NCBI GenBank assembly: GCA_947683425.1
Contig: CANTUQ010000073.1
Coordinates: forward strand, 10,064,001 to 10,128,000
Source: Excoecaria cochinchinensis
Lineage: Eukaryota; Streptophyta; Magnoliopsida; Malpighiales; Euphorbiaceae
Direction: 5' to 3'
DNA length: 64,000 bases
In this document: positions 36,259 to 47,336 of the stretch, in pieces
Layout: the number at the start of each line of letters is the position of its first letter
Position numbering within the stretch: position 1 is the stretch's first letter
Translations under genes and position numbers: made by a program
The notes under the pieces: model-generated
The model's input: the letters and a program-made list of their open reading frames with translations, nothing else
Told to the model about the DNA's origin: nothing
Databases searched by the model: none

Positions 36259-37388
36259 GGAACGCATTCCAGTCTTAATCTTCAGTTATACTGGCAAATA
36301 GCTTGTGTGACCAGCATACCTCGAGAGCACTAGTGCTATACACCTGTTAGGGATATATAGCGTCTCGGAAAACAAGATCCTCTTCTTCATGTATGCCTAA
36401 CCCTAGATTGCCTTCTCACATTCACTGTTTTAACTCATGATCTCATAAAACAATTTTCGTGTTCACTATTATGTTTCTACTCATAGAAACTATAATAGGC
36501 TAGCCAGTGAACCACGAAACCTTATGAAAGTGATCAAAAGGCTATCTTCCCCTCTTACTGTATGCCATCCATCATGATTCAACTCGCTTTTCTAGTTAGA
36601 TCCGCCAGGCCTAAATTTTTCCCAGACCTCTTGGAAACTAACTAAGCTAGCCACATTAAACCATACTTCAGGGATAAGTTAAGGGTTCTAAGGGTCGAAA
36701 TATAAATATATATAGGGTCTCACAATAGGGAAAGTTGAGATCATTAATATAAGTAAATTCCCATCCCTGTGGTCACATAAGCACACACGGTATAAAACAT
36801 GTGTTATGGTGTGCTTTCCTTCCCTTAAAGGAGCGCATGTCTTACATTTTAATAATGTGTATCTCAAACATCATACAGAAGCGTAAGGTTGCGATGCACC
36901 GAAGCACCCAACTTTAGTCCGCTTACTTAAGGACTGCTTTTGGCTTTTCAGACAGAATATGGTAGTTACATATAACTTACCATCGGATTCCATACAATCC
37001 TTATTTTGGATCTCAATCCAAAGCATACAACTTTATGTATGTCTTTATCTCGCACCTTAACAAGACTCATCTTGTAATTTCTGCAAGACGGCACTTTTAT
37101 TTTGAACAGGCTCTCGAGCATTCTCATATGTTCAAAAATCGCCTCATCTTAGTCTTTGCCAACTCATTGACAAAACTAAGGTAAACACCCTTGTGAGTGG
37201 GCTACTTCTCTGTCCGACATGCTCAATCTCATATCAATAACAGTAAATGTTTACACATAAACATTCACACTCATGTATTGCCAACAATGAACTTTAGTTA
37301 TTATTCGCAAATAATAACGTTAAGGGATTATATAAAGTATAACAGTACCAAATAAATTCTACGCAAACCTCGAGATCTAATGTGTCTC
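36259..37388 (-). mobile_element. 3' noncoding region of Copia element
   Basis: 1.1 kb between the end of RNase H and the polypurine tract, with no reading frame of note. Confidence 0.7.
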
Positions 37389-40300
37389 TCAAAACACATC
37401 TCTCGTCATAGGTTTACTCAACGGATCTGCGTGCATAGAAACGTACTGTAAGTTCACTTCTCCTCGTGCAACAATATCTCTCGCGTATTGATACTTAATG
37501 TCGATATGCTTAGCTCCACTATAAGCTATCAACGACTGACTGTCACTATAGACTGTCACTAATACCTTTAAGACAGTTACTCTTAAATGGCTCACAAACC
37601 ATTTCAGCCAAACTATCTCCTGTACTGTATTTGAGGAAGTGACAAATTCAACTTCCACAATTGATAGGGCTACCTAGGCTTAATTCTTGTTACTCCACGA
37701 GATGACACTTTTGCCAAACAAGAATATAAAACATGGAGTGGATTTCCTCTCATTCACATCTCCTGCCCAATCAACGTCTTTGTATTCTCTCAATGCAGAT
37801 CATTTTCTTAATAATAGAGAGAATAGTTTGCAGTACCTTTAAGGTATTTAAGTATCCTTTTAATTGCTTCCAATGTGCTTTGCCTGGGTTAGATTGATAT
37901 ATATTTACCATGCCCACTACATAGCATATATCATGTCTTGTATACATCACTGCATACATAAGACTACCCATGGCACTGTCATATATAGAACGTTCTTCAT
38001 ACGTTCAATTTTTCTGACCTCATAGGACACACATCTTTGCTAAGAAACTGATTCTTGGCAATGGGGTAATCTATGAGTTTGCAGTTTTGCATATTAAATC
38101 GCTCAAGGTCTTTGTTGATATATTTCTCTCAAGAAATAGACAACAATCTTCTTGAATGATCTCTTGAAATCTTAACTTCAAGAATGTAATATGCACAACT
38201 CATATTCTTTGTTTCAAAGTTGGACGATAACCAATCTTTGATTTCATTTACGTACCATTTATCATTTTCAGCTTTAAGTATGTCGTCTACATACAATGCC
38301 AAAATGACAAATTCACTTTCAGAGCTTTTACTATAAACACAATGATCTTCATCAATCACGTTGAACACATTCGACATGATTATATGATGAAGTCTCAAGT
38401 ACTATTGTGTTGAAGACTGTTTAAGGCAATAGATTGAACACATCAATCAGTAAACCTTATGTTTGCTGCCTTTTCCGATGAAACGTGTAGATTGTTTCAT
38501 CCATTTCCCCATTGAGAAAAGCAGTCTTTTCATCCACTTGATGAAGCTCTACATTCAAACTCGCCACTGTGGCTAGAATGAACCTTATGTACGTAAATTT
38601 TACAACAGATGAGAAAATCTACTCATAGTCAATCTCTTTCTATTGTATGAACCCCTTAGCGACTAGCCAAGCCTTATATCTTTCGATACCTCTTTCAGTC
38701 TGTCGCTTTACTTTGAGAATACATTTATTCTCAATTTATGTCCTTCCAGTAGATCAACTAGTTCTCAAACATGGTTTGATCTCATGGATGCCAATTTTTC
38801 TTCTATTGCTTTAGTCCATTTTTTTCTTAGATGGGCATGAAAAAGCATTTTGAATATTTTTATGCTCTTTCTTGTCTTGTGGGATAACTAAAAGGGCTTC
38901 GTTCAAGCCTTCAATTTTAAATTGTCGGCATGAAACACTTATCCTTTTAGATTTTTACAGTTCTGAATCTTGATGAACATGTCTCATATATTCATCGTGA
39001 TTCATAATGCTCCCACTGGGACTATGTTCCATACTCCCACTAGAGTCAGGAATACTATATTCTTTCCTCCCACTGGAGTCAAGAATACTCCCACTCATAT
39101 CAGGTCTCGAACATCCGGATCGTTTGGAGGATGAAGGTCTTAACCTTTTTCCTCTAACTCCCTCCCACTCGGATGGAGTGATCCTGATGGTCTCTTCCTG
39201 AAATATAAAGTGAAATCTTAATTCACTTCGTCCAACTTTAGAAATTCATTCTCTTAAGAATATGACGTCTAGTGATCCAAAATCTGTCATTATGCCATTT
39301 TTTTACTGACCCACGAAAATGTATCCTTTTGATAATTAAGAATATCTCACATAGACACTCTTTTAACCTCTTGGTCTCAAATTTACCAAATTGAGGCATC
39401 ATGGATGCAAGCATTACAACCCAAAAGTTGTAAATGGCTTAGGTCAACTTGTCGATCGGTCCACAACTCATAAGTTGTGGTAATGACAGATTTGGAGGGC
39501 ATACAGTTCAGAACATATGTGGCAGTCAACAAAGCATCTCCCCAATAGGAGATAGGCAAATTTGCCTCTGCCATCATAGATCTAACCATATATATATAGG
39601 AGAGTCTTATTTCTCCTTTCCTCAACACCGTTTTGTTGTGGATTTCAAGGAATGAACAACTGATATTCAATCCTTTTTCATCACATGAAACTTTAAGTTT
39701 ATCTCTAAGATATTACTGACCTCTGTCAGTTCTTAAAGTTTTGATCTTTTTATCTAATTGATTCTCAGCTATACTCATATAAGTCGTGAAGCAACTCAAT
39801 GCTTCTGACTTGTGAGAAATCAAATAGACATGACCATACCTAGTATAGTTATATATATGTGACGAAATAATAGGCCCCATGCCTTACCCTCACATTCATT
39901 TGATCACACTCGTCAGAATGGACTAACTGCAATGGAAACTTAGCTTTAGTATCTTTACCGAATGATTTTCTAACTAGTTTTTCCTTTTAGGCAATGCTTA
40001 CATGTAGGTAATTCAACCTTATTTAAATCACCTACTAAACCTTCTTTGACTAACCGACTCATTCGATTTTGTCCAATATGGTTTAATTTAGCATGCCATA
40101 ATTTCACATTGTCCTCATAACTATGTGAAGAATAAGAATCAATTAAAGGAAAAATTAGTTTTACTCAAATAGTTATGGTCCACATCCATAACAATAAAAT
40201 CATTCAAGCATAAGTATACACTGTTATCCTCAAAAATAAATTGAAAACAAATTTCAATAAAACAAGAACAGAACCTAAATTTCATAACAAAGGTATCTTG

Positions 40301-40440
40301 ATCCCTTGTTACACGGTCCATTGGTTCTAAATTTATTACCCACAAAGGATAAAATTCATAACTAGATACATAAATTTTGCTCACTCTTGAGTCAAAATAG
40401 TGTATCTTTATTGGCATAATGCAGTCTCTTTGCATAATGT
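37389..40440 (-). pseudogene. Copia pol: protease, integrase, reverse transcriptase, RNase H (decayed)
   Basis: Pieces of the polyprotein are readable on the minus strand. Protease region: about 40300-40400, with VTRDQDTFV. Pre-integrase and integrase: SYWGDALLTATYVLNCMPSK at about 39520-39580 and a GAG-pre-integrase region near 40000-40110. Reverse transcriptase: ALYVDDILKAEN at about 38280-38305, which keeps the catalytic Asp pair. RNase H: KHIDIKYQYARDIV and ADPLSKP at about 37410-37510. Many stops and frame changes separate them, so no full polyprotein can be made. The order is that of Ty1/copia. Confidence 0.85.
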
Positions 40441-40699
40441 CATTTCTGTAGGCAATTTAAACATTTCACTCTTGAAAAGTTTATCTCATTTTTGCCTTTG
40501 GACCTTACGAGATTCATTCCTTTTACTTTTCAGGCTCTCAAGCCTTTTCTTTATCCCTATTGATGAAGCTTATTATCTTGTTCTAATGAGAACTCATTCT
40601 ATTAGAACAAGACTTTGCCATATGACATTGACCTTAATCACTGTCAGACGGCCTCTTTTAAGCTTCAAATAACAAGTGACATCCTCAAATGTCTTTTTG

Positions 40700-41180
40700 C
40701 TTATCTATGTGAGTTAGTTGCATCCTCACATGCTACCAACTCTTGGGTAAAGAATGGATAACAGTTTGGACCTTCTGCTTATCAGTCACTTATGACTAAG
40801 TTCACTAAGCTCACTTTTCTTTTTCATCTCTCTTAGATGTTTTCGCATCGAATGATCAGACTTTTCTGATATGTATCAAATTTGATCTACAATGATCGGA
40901 GCTTATTCAGAGTCACATCTCTGAACTTCTCTTGCAAAATGATCCACAGATCAATTGCATTTTGATACTTGCGAAATTGCTTAGTGATGTGATGCAATAT
41001 AGGCATCTCGGTCCTGCTTATGCTGGGATATACCATCATCCTCAGGTTCAGCCATAACCGAACTTGAGGATTTAAGAGCCTCTTGCTCTTCAAGCACATA
41101 CTGGATCTTTGTATTCCAGATTTCATAATTATAACTTGGAAGCAGCATCCATTAAAATCCTCTGATCTCAAATGGAACAA
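40700..41180 (-). pseudogene. Copia gag remnant
   Basis: Minus-strand frames show a copia-type gag: a KIQYVLEEQEALKSSS-like stretch and acidic AEPEDDGISQHK text (about 41020-41125), then QKVQTVIHSLPKSW (about 40735-40775). Two frames are needed and stops are present, so it is broken. It is the first gene after the leader. Confidence 0.65.
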
Positions 41181-41189
41181 TGTTGCACA

Positions 41190-43217
41190 TATTTAAAAGA
41201 GATAAAGCAATACATGCAATTTACTATACACCTGAAATAATAACCTAATAAAATTTTCTATTAGACTCAAATTCGAAAAGTATACTTAGAGTACCAATTA
41301 CCTTCTAAGTTCTAATGTCCAACTTTATAGGTTAAGATTTCATGTATAATAAATCTGAATTATTGGATTATCAAGTTCTCAAACTTATGAGGGGATCTTT
41401 ATTAAGCCTTTACTTAATAAGCATGCAATCATTTTACTCATAAAATATCGCAAGGCAATTAACAATTAAAATAAACTCATTTATTATAAAGTTAAATGCC
41501 ATCATAATAAGTAAATAAACACATTTATTTAACCAATAATTAAAATCCAATAATTCCAAAATAAGACACTCATGTCAAATATTAATAGGAAACATAAATC
41601 CCATTTAACAAAAATAAACGCTAACTCAAATTGACACTTATGTCAACTATTTTAGAAGTCCAGATTTCATAAAATCTTTCTTGATAATAGAATTATTTCT
41701 TTGACCAATTTCATCAATTCATCAGACAACTCATATGTCCATTGATGAAGTTATGGACAATGCACGCTCGTCCATTTCTCAACACCATCACAGAATTTTA
41801 GTGTTACTTCTCAACACTTTTCTTTTGGTAACTCAAACCAAAATTTTATTTTCATACTCGGACCACCAGTTCAAATGCACTCTTACATTTGTTCTCACAT
41901 ATGCATTTTATGATGCACTGTTGCATCAATGTCATTAGCTCAAAACTTCCTTCGCATTTTCATGTTACTTATTGATTGCACCCTTGCAATTCTTAAAATA
42001 ACCTATGCGTTTCATAAGGAAGTACCAGTGCCCTTATTTAACTTTTCTGTAACATATTACAGGTAAAATTTATACACTCATGTATAAATACATTTGATTG
42101 AAACGCATTTCAATCAATAAATAAGGACAGCACCTCAAAAAAATTTTCAAAATATTTTTAAAAATTTTCGAAAGCAGAAAACACATTTTCTACAAATTTT
42201 TAATATTTTATTTTTGAAATTAAACACATTTAAATATCAAAAATTATAAAATATATTTTCTGGTCATCAAAAAATTTTGAAAACATGACCAAAAAATCAG
42301 AAATAATTTGAAAAATAAATTTGACAAAAATCGGAGCTGAAATGGTGGTCGGAAGACACCGCACGCGCCCACACGCGCCGACCAGAGGGAGATTGACGCG
42401 CCCACGCGCCCCACGCGCGGCCTCCCACTCGACCAGACACGTGTCACAACCACGGCTTGCCACGCGTCCGCATCCAGTCACGCCACGTGTCTGAATGCCA
42501 TTGGTCCACCTGGTGCCACGTGGCGATGTCTCATTGGTCCACGTGTCACGCATGACACGTCAGCATTGCCACATGGCAGACCTCGGTCTGACACGTGGCG
42601 ACCCCTGATTGGGCCACGTGTCATTGATGCCACGTCATCAATAACACATGGCATGACACGTGGCACCGCCTCATTGGTCCACGTGTCACTCCTTGGTTGG
42701 GCCACGTGCCAGCTGTATGACATGTGGCACGACCTCGGTCAGCCACGTGTCGTCCTCTAATTAGCCCACGTGTCCGCCCCACGTTGTGCCACGTGGCAAT
42801 CGGCCATTGGGCCACGTGTCAGCAGTGACGCAACACTGCTGACACGTGGCGACGCGCGTGTGGGCCACCGCCCACGCGCACGCGCCGAACGTAGTGCGGC
42901 GCGTGTAGTCCATGCGCCGCCTTGCCGATCGATTTTCGTCCTCCGATTCCGGCCGGTGGGGGGTTTTCAGGGTCTGTGAATCCAATGGTGAGGTCAAAAA
43001 TAAAAAATTCCGACTTCTAGTTAGCCGTTTAGAACACTCATGTTCGTCCCCTCGGGTTTCGGTGTACACATACACGAAATCGAGCCGAAATATACACGCA
43101 TATATATTTTTCACACAAAAAATAAATTTTTGTTGTGTTATATGCATGCCAGATCTAATAATTTTACACATAAAATTTTAGATCTATATAGCCACATGCC
43201 AGGACACAAAAATCGCG
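41190..43217 (-). mobile_element. Long leader of Copia element
   Basis: About 2 kb between the primer site and gag, unusually long for copia. It contains AT-rich DNA (41200-42340) and a CG-rich block with ACGCG words and the 23-base CACGTG array (42350-42910). The overlapping frames on both strands at 42230-43171 are by-products of this composition. Confidence 0.7.
42438..42848. promoter_or_regulatory. Array of 14 CACGTG (G-box) motifs with 23-base spacing
   Basis: Palindromic CACGTG occurs at 42438, 42484, 42517, 42540, 42592, 42615, 42657, 42680, 42703, 42744, 42767, 42790, 42813 and 42843. Seven of thirteen intervals are exactly 23 bases and one is 46. Most carry CCACGTGTC or CCACGTGGC flanks, joined by CATTGGTC- or GATTGGGC-like linkers. 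CACGTG with such flanks is the core bound by plant bZIP and bHLH factors; binding here is inferred, not shown. Confidence 0.85.
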
Positions 43218-43229
43218 GCTCTGATACCA
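43218..43229 (-). other. Primer binding site, tRNA-iMet type
   Basis: Minus-strand TGGTATCAGAGC follows the 5' LTR after a single base. Exact match to the usual plant site. Confidence 0.9.
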
Positions 43230-43230
43230 T

Positions 43231-43654
43231 TGATGGGAAATTATACATATATAATTAACAGCGGAGGTAACATTAATAAATGGTACCTACCTCTTGTAGC
43301 GCAGAATCTCATTGCGGAAGCTTACAAGGATCTCATTTTTTTTTGGTCACCGGTCTGGCTTTTACCCACTCGGGATAAAAGCAACTTGTTCACAATCTAA
43401 ATGCCCCTGAAAGATAAGACAGAAAACTGTGAGTGGGAACGAGTAGCCTTGCGGCATGTACGTTTTCTCGTTCCCAAATTATGAGGACCTCACCTCTATT
43501 TATAGAGGTCCTAATGGTTAGAGACCTAACTCTAGTTTAACTCAGACTCTTTCTGAGATAATATTTGGTAATTTAATTTAAATTAAATAACTCAATTTAA
43601 TCTTGATAGGAACTCAATCCTTTATAGAGTCATGGGCGTATCCCAACTTTATCA
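43231..43654 (-). mobile_element. 5' LTR of Copia element
   Basis: Near-identical to 35814-36239. A TATA-like CTCTATTTATAGAGG occurs at about 43493 (and 36079), on the palindromic stretch upstream of the likely start of transcription. Confidence 0.95.
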
Positions 43655-43949
43655 AGATAAATTATTATACTTACTAATAGCCAATTAAAAAAACTTTAAA
43701 ACTTTAAAATAATTAGTATAATAAAAAAAAAAGTGCATTATCAGTTTTAATTAGGATAAATTGTTATAAATTATTAAAAAATTAATAAATTAACTAAAAA
43801 TTCGGTTTCGGTTCGGTTAACCAGTCACATAAGTCAAAAACCATTAACCAGTCCATTAATATCAGTTAACCAGTCCATCGGTTCGGTTTCGAATTTTTTT
43901 TTTCGGTTAACCGAGTCTATCGGTTTTTTTGCTCACCCCTAGCGAGAGG

Positions 43950-45835
43950 TGATTGTGAAAAGACGATTTTGTTACAATTATACATTTTAAAAATCAAAAT
44001 CAAATCAGAACCAAACTATCGATTTAGATTCTAAACCATAAACGTTATTTTATATATATTTATTTATTTATTTATTTATTTATTTATAATTTTTATTGTT
44101 TCATCCATAATTAATGAATCTAATGATATGAGTATTTCAAACCAGAATTGAAACCGAAATCATAGCAAATCTTTCACCATTTATAAAATTAAAATTACAA
44201 TATATGAATATTTATTGTAAGATTAAATTACGATCATTTTTAATTAGGTAAGATAACTTGGATTAATGAAACTTCTTATGCAATCACATAAACACACATA
44301 TATAATTTGTACTATTGAATTATATTTTAAAATAAGAAGTGTATAAAAAATGTGACACGTATATAACATATTAGCCATTTTTCAATTATGCAGAAAATAT
44401 GTTATAATTTATATAATTGCATTATAGTTAATATAGTTGTACTATAATTATTTTTTTGAAACTAGTTGTACTATAATTGTTAGCAGTCCCTTCTAGGATT
44501 AGAAAATACTTTTAAATATATATAAACTTGGTTTAAACAATTGCTGATTGTTTATGCTCTCGACATTACCAGTTTTTTATAGCTGTAGTAAAATGTGATA
44601 TAATGCAATTTCCAGGGTCAGATGGAAAAAATAATAATATACTTCATAATTGCAATGCCAAATGGTTGTATTGGCACGTGTCAAACATTGATTGGTTATT
44701 AAATAAGGTCAATGTTACGTAAATATGTCCGCATGACATGTTGACGTGGCAACACACTATTTTGACAAGTTCACGTGTGAATTAATGTATAACGTGTGCC
44801 ATAGGGCTTGCTGATGTGGCATTACTTGGGATACTATGTGTACAGGAGCGGCTGACTGGACATGCTAAATGAGATTTTTAGCTGCTTTTTTACCTGAAAT
44901 TAGTTAAAGTGATTTTTTTAATATAAATGCTAAATTCAGTAATTATTATAAAATTTTTTTTATTATTTTTGCGTAATTTAATCATATATTATAAAACCAA
45001 ATTACAATTTAAACACACACCTAAAGTCTTTACTTAAAAAAATCAAAAATTTAAAACAAATCTTAAAACACTGCCACTGTTTCAAACTCAATCTTAATAA
45101 GCTTTCTACTTCAATTTTTGTACTTATAGTTAAAATTACTTTTGTCTTATTTTATTTTTCTTACACTACACTTCTTCTATTGAAAAAAAAAAACGCAACT
45201 TATCAACCACAAAGTTGAATGAATGCATAAGAATGAAACCTTTTTGTTTGTCTAGGATTTTATAATAATTAAATTTTTACACCCACCGCTGTTATTATTT
45301 ACCATTTATTAATTGAACTAAATTTAAAAATTATTAGCATAAAATATAAAACTTTGAATTTCTTCCAAGAAAAATTAGAAATTTTACTTCCCAAGACTAC
45401 ACAGTTCTTTTTATTATTATAGTAGAAAAATAAATATTATTTATAATTTAAAAACTATGAAATTAATTAATAAAAATAAATTTATTAAAGCAAGCCATAT
45501 GAGTTTATGTTATGTTCATCAAGAACTTGTTTCTGTCCTCATGTGACTTTCAAATGGTCTCATTGTAATTCTAATTTGTAATTTACATCTAAACCTTATT
45601 TGCTTTTTATGTGTTCTTTTATGTTTTCCCCATAAACAAAAGATTGACATTTTCTATTGAAGTCCTTAAAATTATATTCCTTATTTTAGCAATGACAATT
45701 CTGCAAATCAAAACACTCTCGGTGCCTAAACTGCCACTTGACGAAGGTAATATGCTTACTCATGCAATCTTTCTTTCCTGTTTATTTCATACTTTTTCTT
45801 TTGATTACTTTTTTTTTTCTTTTAATAGTTGAGTG
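43950..45835. other. Unassigned AT-rich sequence
   Basis: No gene seen. (TTTA)n repeat at 44058-44090. A segment at 44670-44830 has several ACGTG words (GGCACGTGTCAAAC, TGACGTGGCA, TTCACGTGTGA), similar in kind to the Copia leader but without its spacing. Confidence 0.5.
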
Positions 45836-46230
45836 TCTCCGCGTAAAAAACAAAAATTTTTAGAAAATTGAGGCTACAGTAAAAGTAATTAGGAAAATGG
45901 GGTTGCCGTTTTTTGTCAGTGTGGCTCCCACCAAAATTAGATACCAGGTTGTCAGAAAACGACAATGTAGGTTGCCATTTTCTGACATGTATTTTTTTTT
46001 GTTTTCCAGGGTACAAAACGGTGCCGTTTTGTGTCTTAAGTAAGTCCGGGTGGGACCCGAATTGTCAGAAAACGGCAATTTATGTTGTCATTTTTTGACA
46101 TGTATTTTTTGTGTGTTTTCCAAGGCGCAAAATGGTGCCGTTTTGCGCCTTGAATGAAGACTGTCAGGGTGGGATCTGAACTGTCAGAAAACGGCAACCT
46201 AGATTGCCGTTTTCTGACTTTTAATTTATT
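45836..46230. repeat. Hairpin tandem repeat before the MULE gene
   Basis: Two and a half units of about 118 bases start at about 45951, 46066 and 46186. Each holds TGTCAGAAAACGGCAA facing TTGCCGTTTTCTGACA, a long inverted repeat, and the first two hold AAAACGGTGCCGTTTT as a second palindrome. Each unit can fold into two stems. Their position about 1.2 kb upstream of the transposase suggests they are part of the element end. Confidence 0.8.
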
Positions 46231-47336
46231 TTTTTAAAATGCTGTCAAAGGCTGCAACGCATATATTTTACTGTGCGCTGCAACCACAGTAGATTGCCAT
46301 TTGCTTTTCTTTCCTTCTGCAGGCACGGGTCTGTAAAAAATAAAATAATTTTTTTTTTTGGCTTTAAATACTTCTCAACTCCATTTTCTATGTTTGCCAT
46401 TTGCTTTTCTTTCCTTCTCCTTGTTGCTTTCAGTTTTCATTTCCTTCCCACTCCACAATTTCATTTTTTCACTTACCCATTTTTATTTTAATTATTACAT
46501 AATTAAGGCAATATCTCCTTATTTAATTCAAGGTTAAAAAAAAAGGTATTGTTATGTGAATCAAGTATAAATTAATTTTGTTAATCAAATTTTAACGTAT
46601 GACTAACTTTATTTTCATTTTTAAATTGCAGGTACTATTAAATTTGCAATATAATTTCGATCAATATTTTAAAAGGCAAGTTATTAGTATTTATTTTATT
46701 TTTGAAAAATAAACTTAGTTTAAGCTAAGTTAAGATAATTATTCAGCTCATGTTTTTTTATAGTTTATTTAGATAAATTATAATCATCAATATTTGCAGA
46801 ATAACTAGTTGTCCGAATGTAGTTATATTATTTTACTTTTATATTGTCATTTTCTAATATTTAGGAATATATGAAACTATATTGATATGTGAATTTATTA
46901 TTTATAGTTTTTACAAGTGAATTAAAATTAAATTTTCAAAGTCAATTAAGATATAAATTTAGTAGATTAAAAGAGCAATTTTTTTAAAAAGTTGAAATAT
47001 TTATGAAGATATGTATATGTAGTCCATATATATAATATTATATTATATTTAAAAAGTATTGTAAATTTGGAAGGAAAATATAAATTTCATGAGTTAAGAA
47101 TTGAATTAAAATTTTAATTTGGAGGGTTAGTGGACCAATATACAAAAAATAGTTGCATAAAATGAATAAATTTATTAATGAGTTTATAATTTGTGGAAAG
47201 TTTTTAAATCTCGAAAATAGTAAAATGATGCATTAATTATAAAATATTTACATTTAATGTAGGAGTAAGAAAATGTCGATTCCAGCAATATTTATTATTC
47301 ATACTGGAGGACAATCAATATAGGGTATAGTTGGTT
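46231..47336 (+). other. Region upstream of the MULE gene
   Basis: A 23-base direct repeat, GCCATTTGCTTTTCTTTCCT, occurs at 46295 and 46397. A TATA-like TTTAAATA is at 46363-46370, with CT-rich text after it, compatible with a transposase promoter but not proven. The rest is AT-rich and holds the first copy of an 85-base direct repeat (46809-46893). Confidence 0.35.
46809..46893 (+). repeat. 85-base direct repeat flanking the MULE gene (left copy)
   Basis: TTGTCCGAATGTAGTTATAT and following text match 50119-50203 in the same orientation with about ten differences. The copies sit 3,310 bases apart, before and after the transposase gene. Confidence 0.85.

Larger units (their letters stand above)
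35814..43654 (-). mobile_element. Ty1/copia retrotransposon, complete, TSD AGATA
   Basis: A 7,841-base element with LTRs of 426 and 424 bases, AGATA on both sides (35809-35813 and 43655-43659), a primer site beside the 5' LTR and a polypurine tract beside the 3' LTR. Domain order on the minus strand is gag, protease, integrase, reverse transcriptase, RNase H, which is the copia order. The LTRs differ by five substitutions and one two-base gap (about 99% identity), so the insertion is young. In contrast the coding region has stops and frameshifts throughout, so the copy was probably moved by proteins of another element. Confidence 0.95.
35452..43941. mobile_element. hAT-like nonautonomous transposon split by the Copia element
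   Basis: Terminal inverted repeats TAGGGGTGAGCA (35452-35463) and TGCTCACCCCTA (43930-43941) are flanked by 8-base GAGAGAGG and GCGAGAGG, differing at one base, as expected of hAT target duplications. Without the Copia insertion it is about 644 bases. Its arms are filled with GGTTAACCAGTCCATTA and TTCGGTTAACC repeats. It has no coding sequence. Confidence 0.75.

Noticed and set aside
42230..43171. Frames of up to 136 codons over the CACGTG array
   Set aside because: Arg/Gly/Thr-rich products of the GC-rich tandem repeat within the Copia leader, open in several frames.
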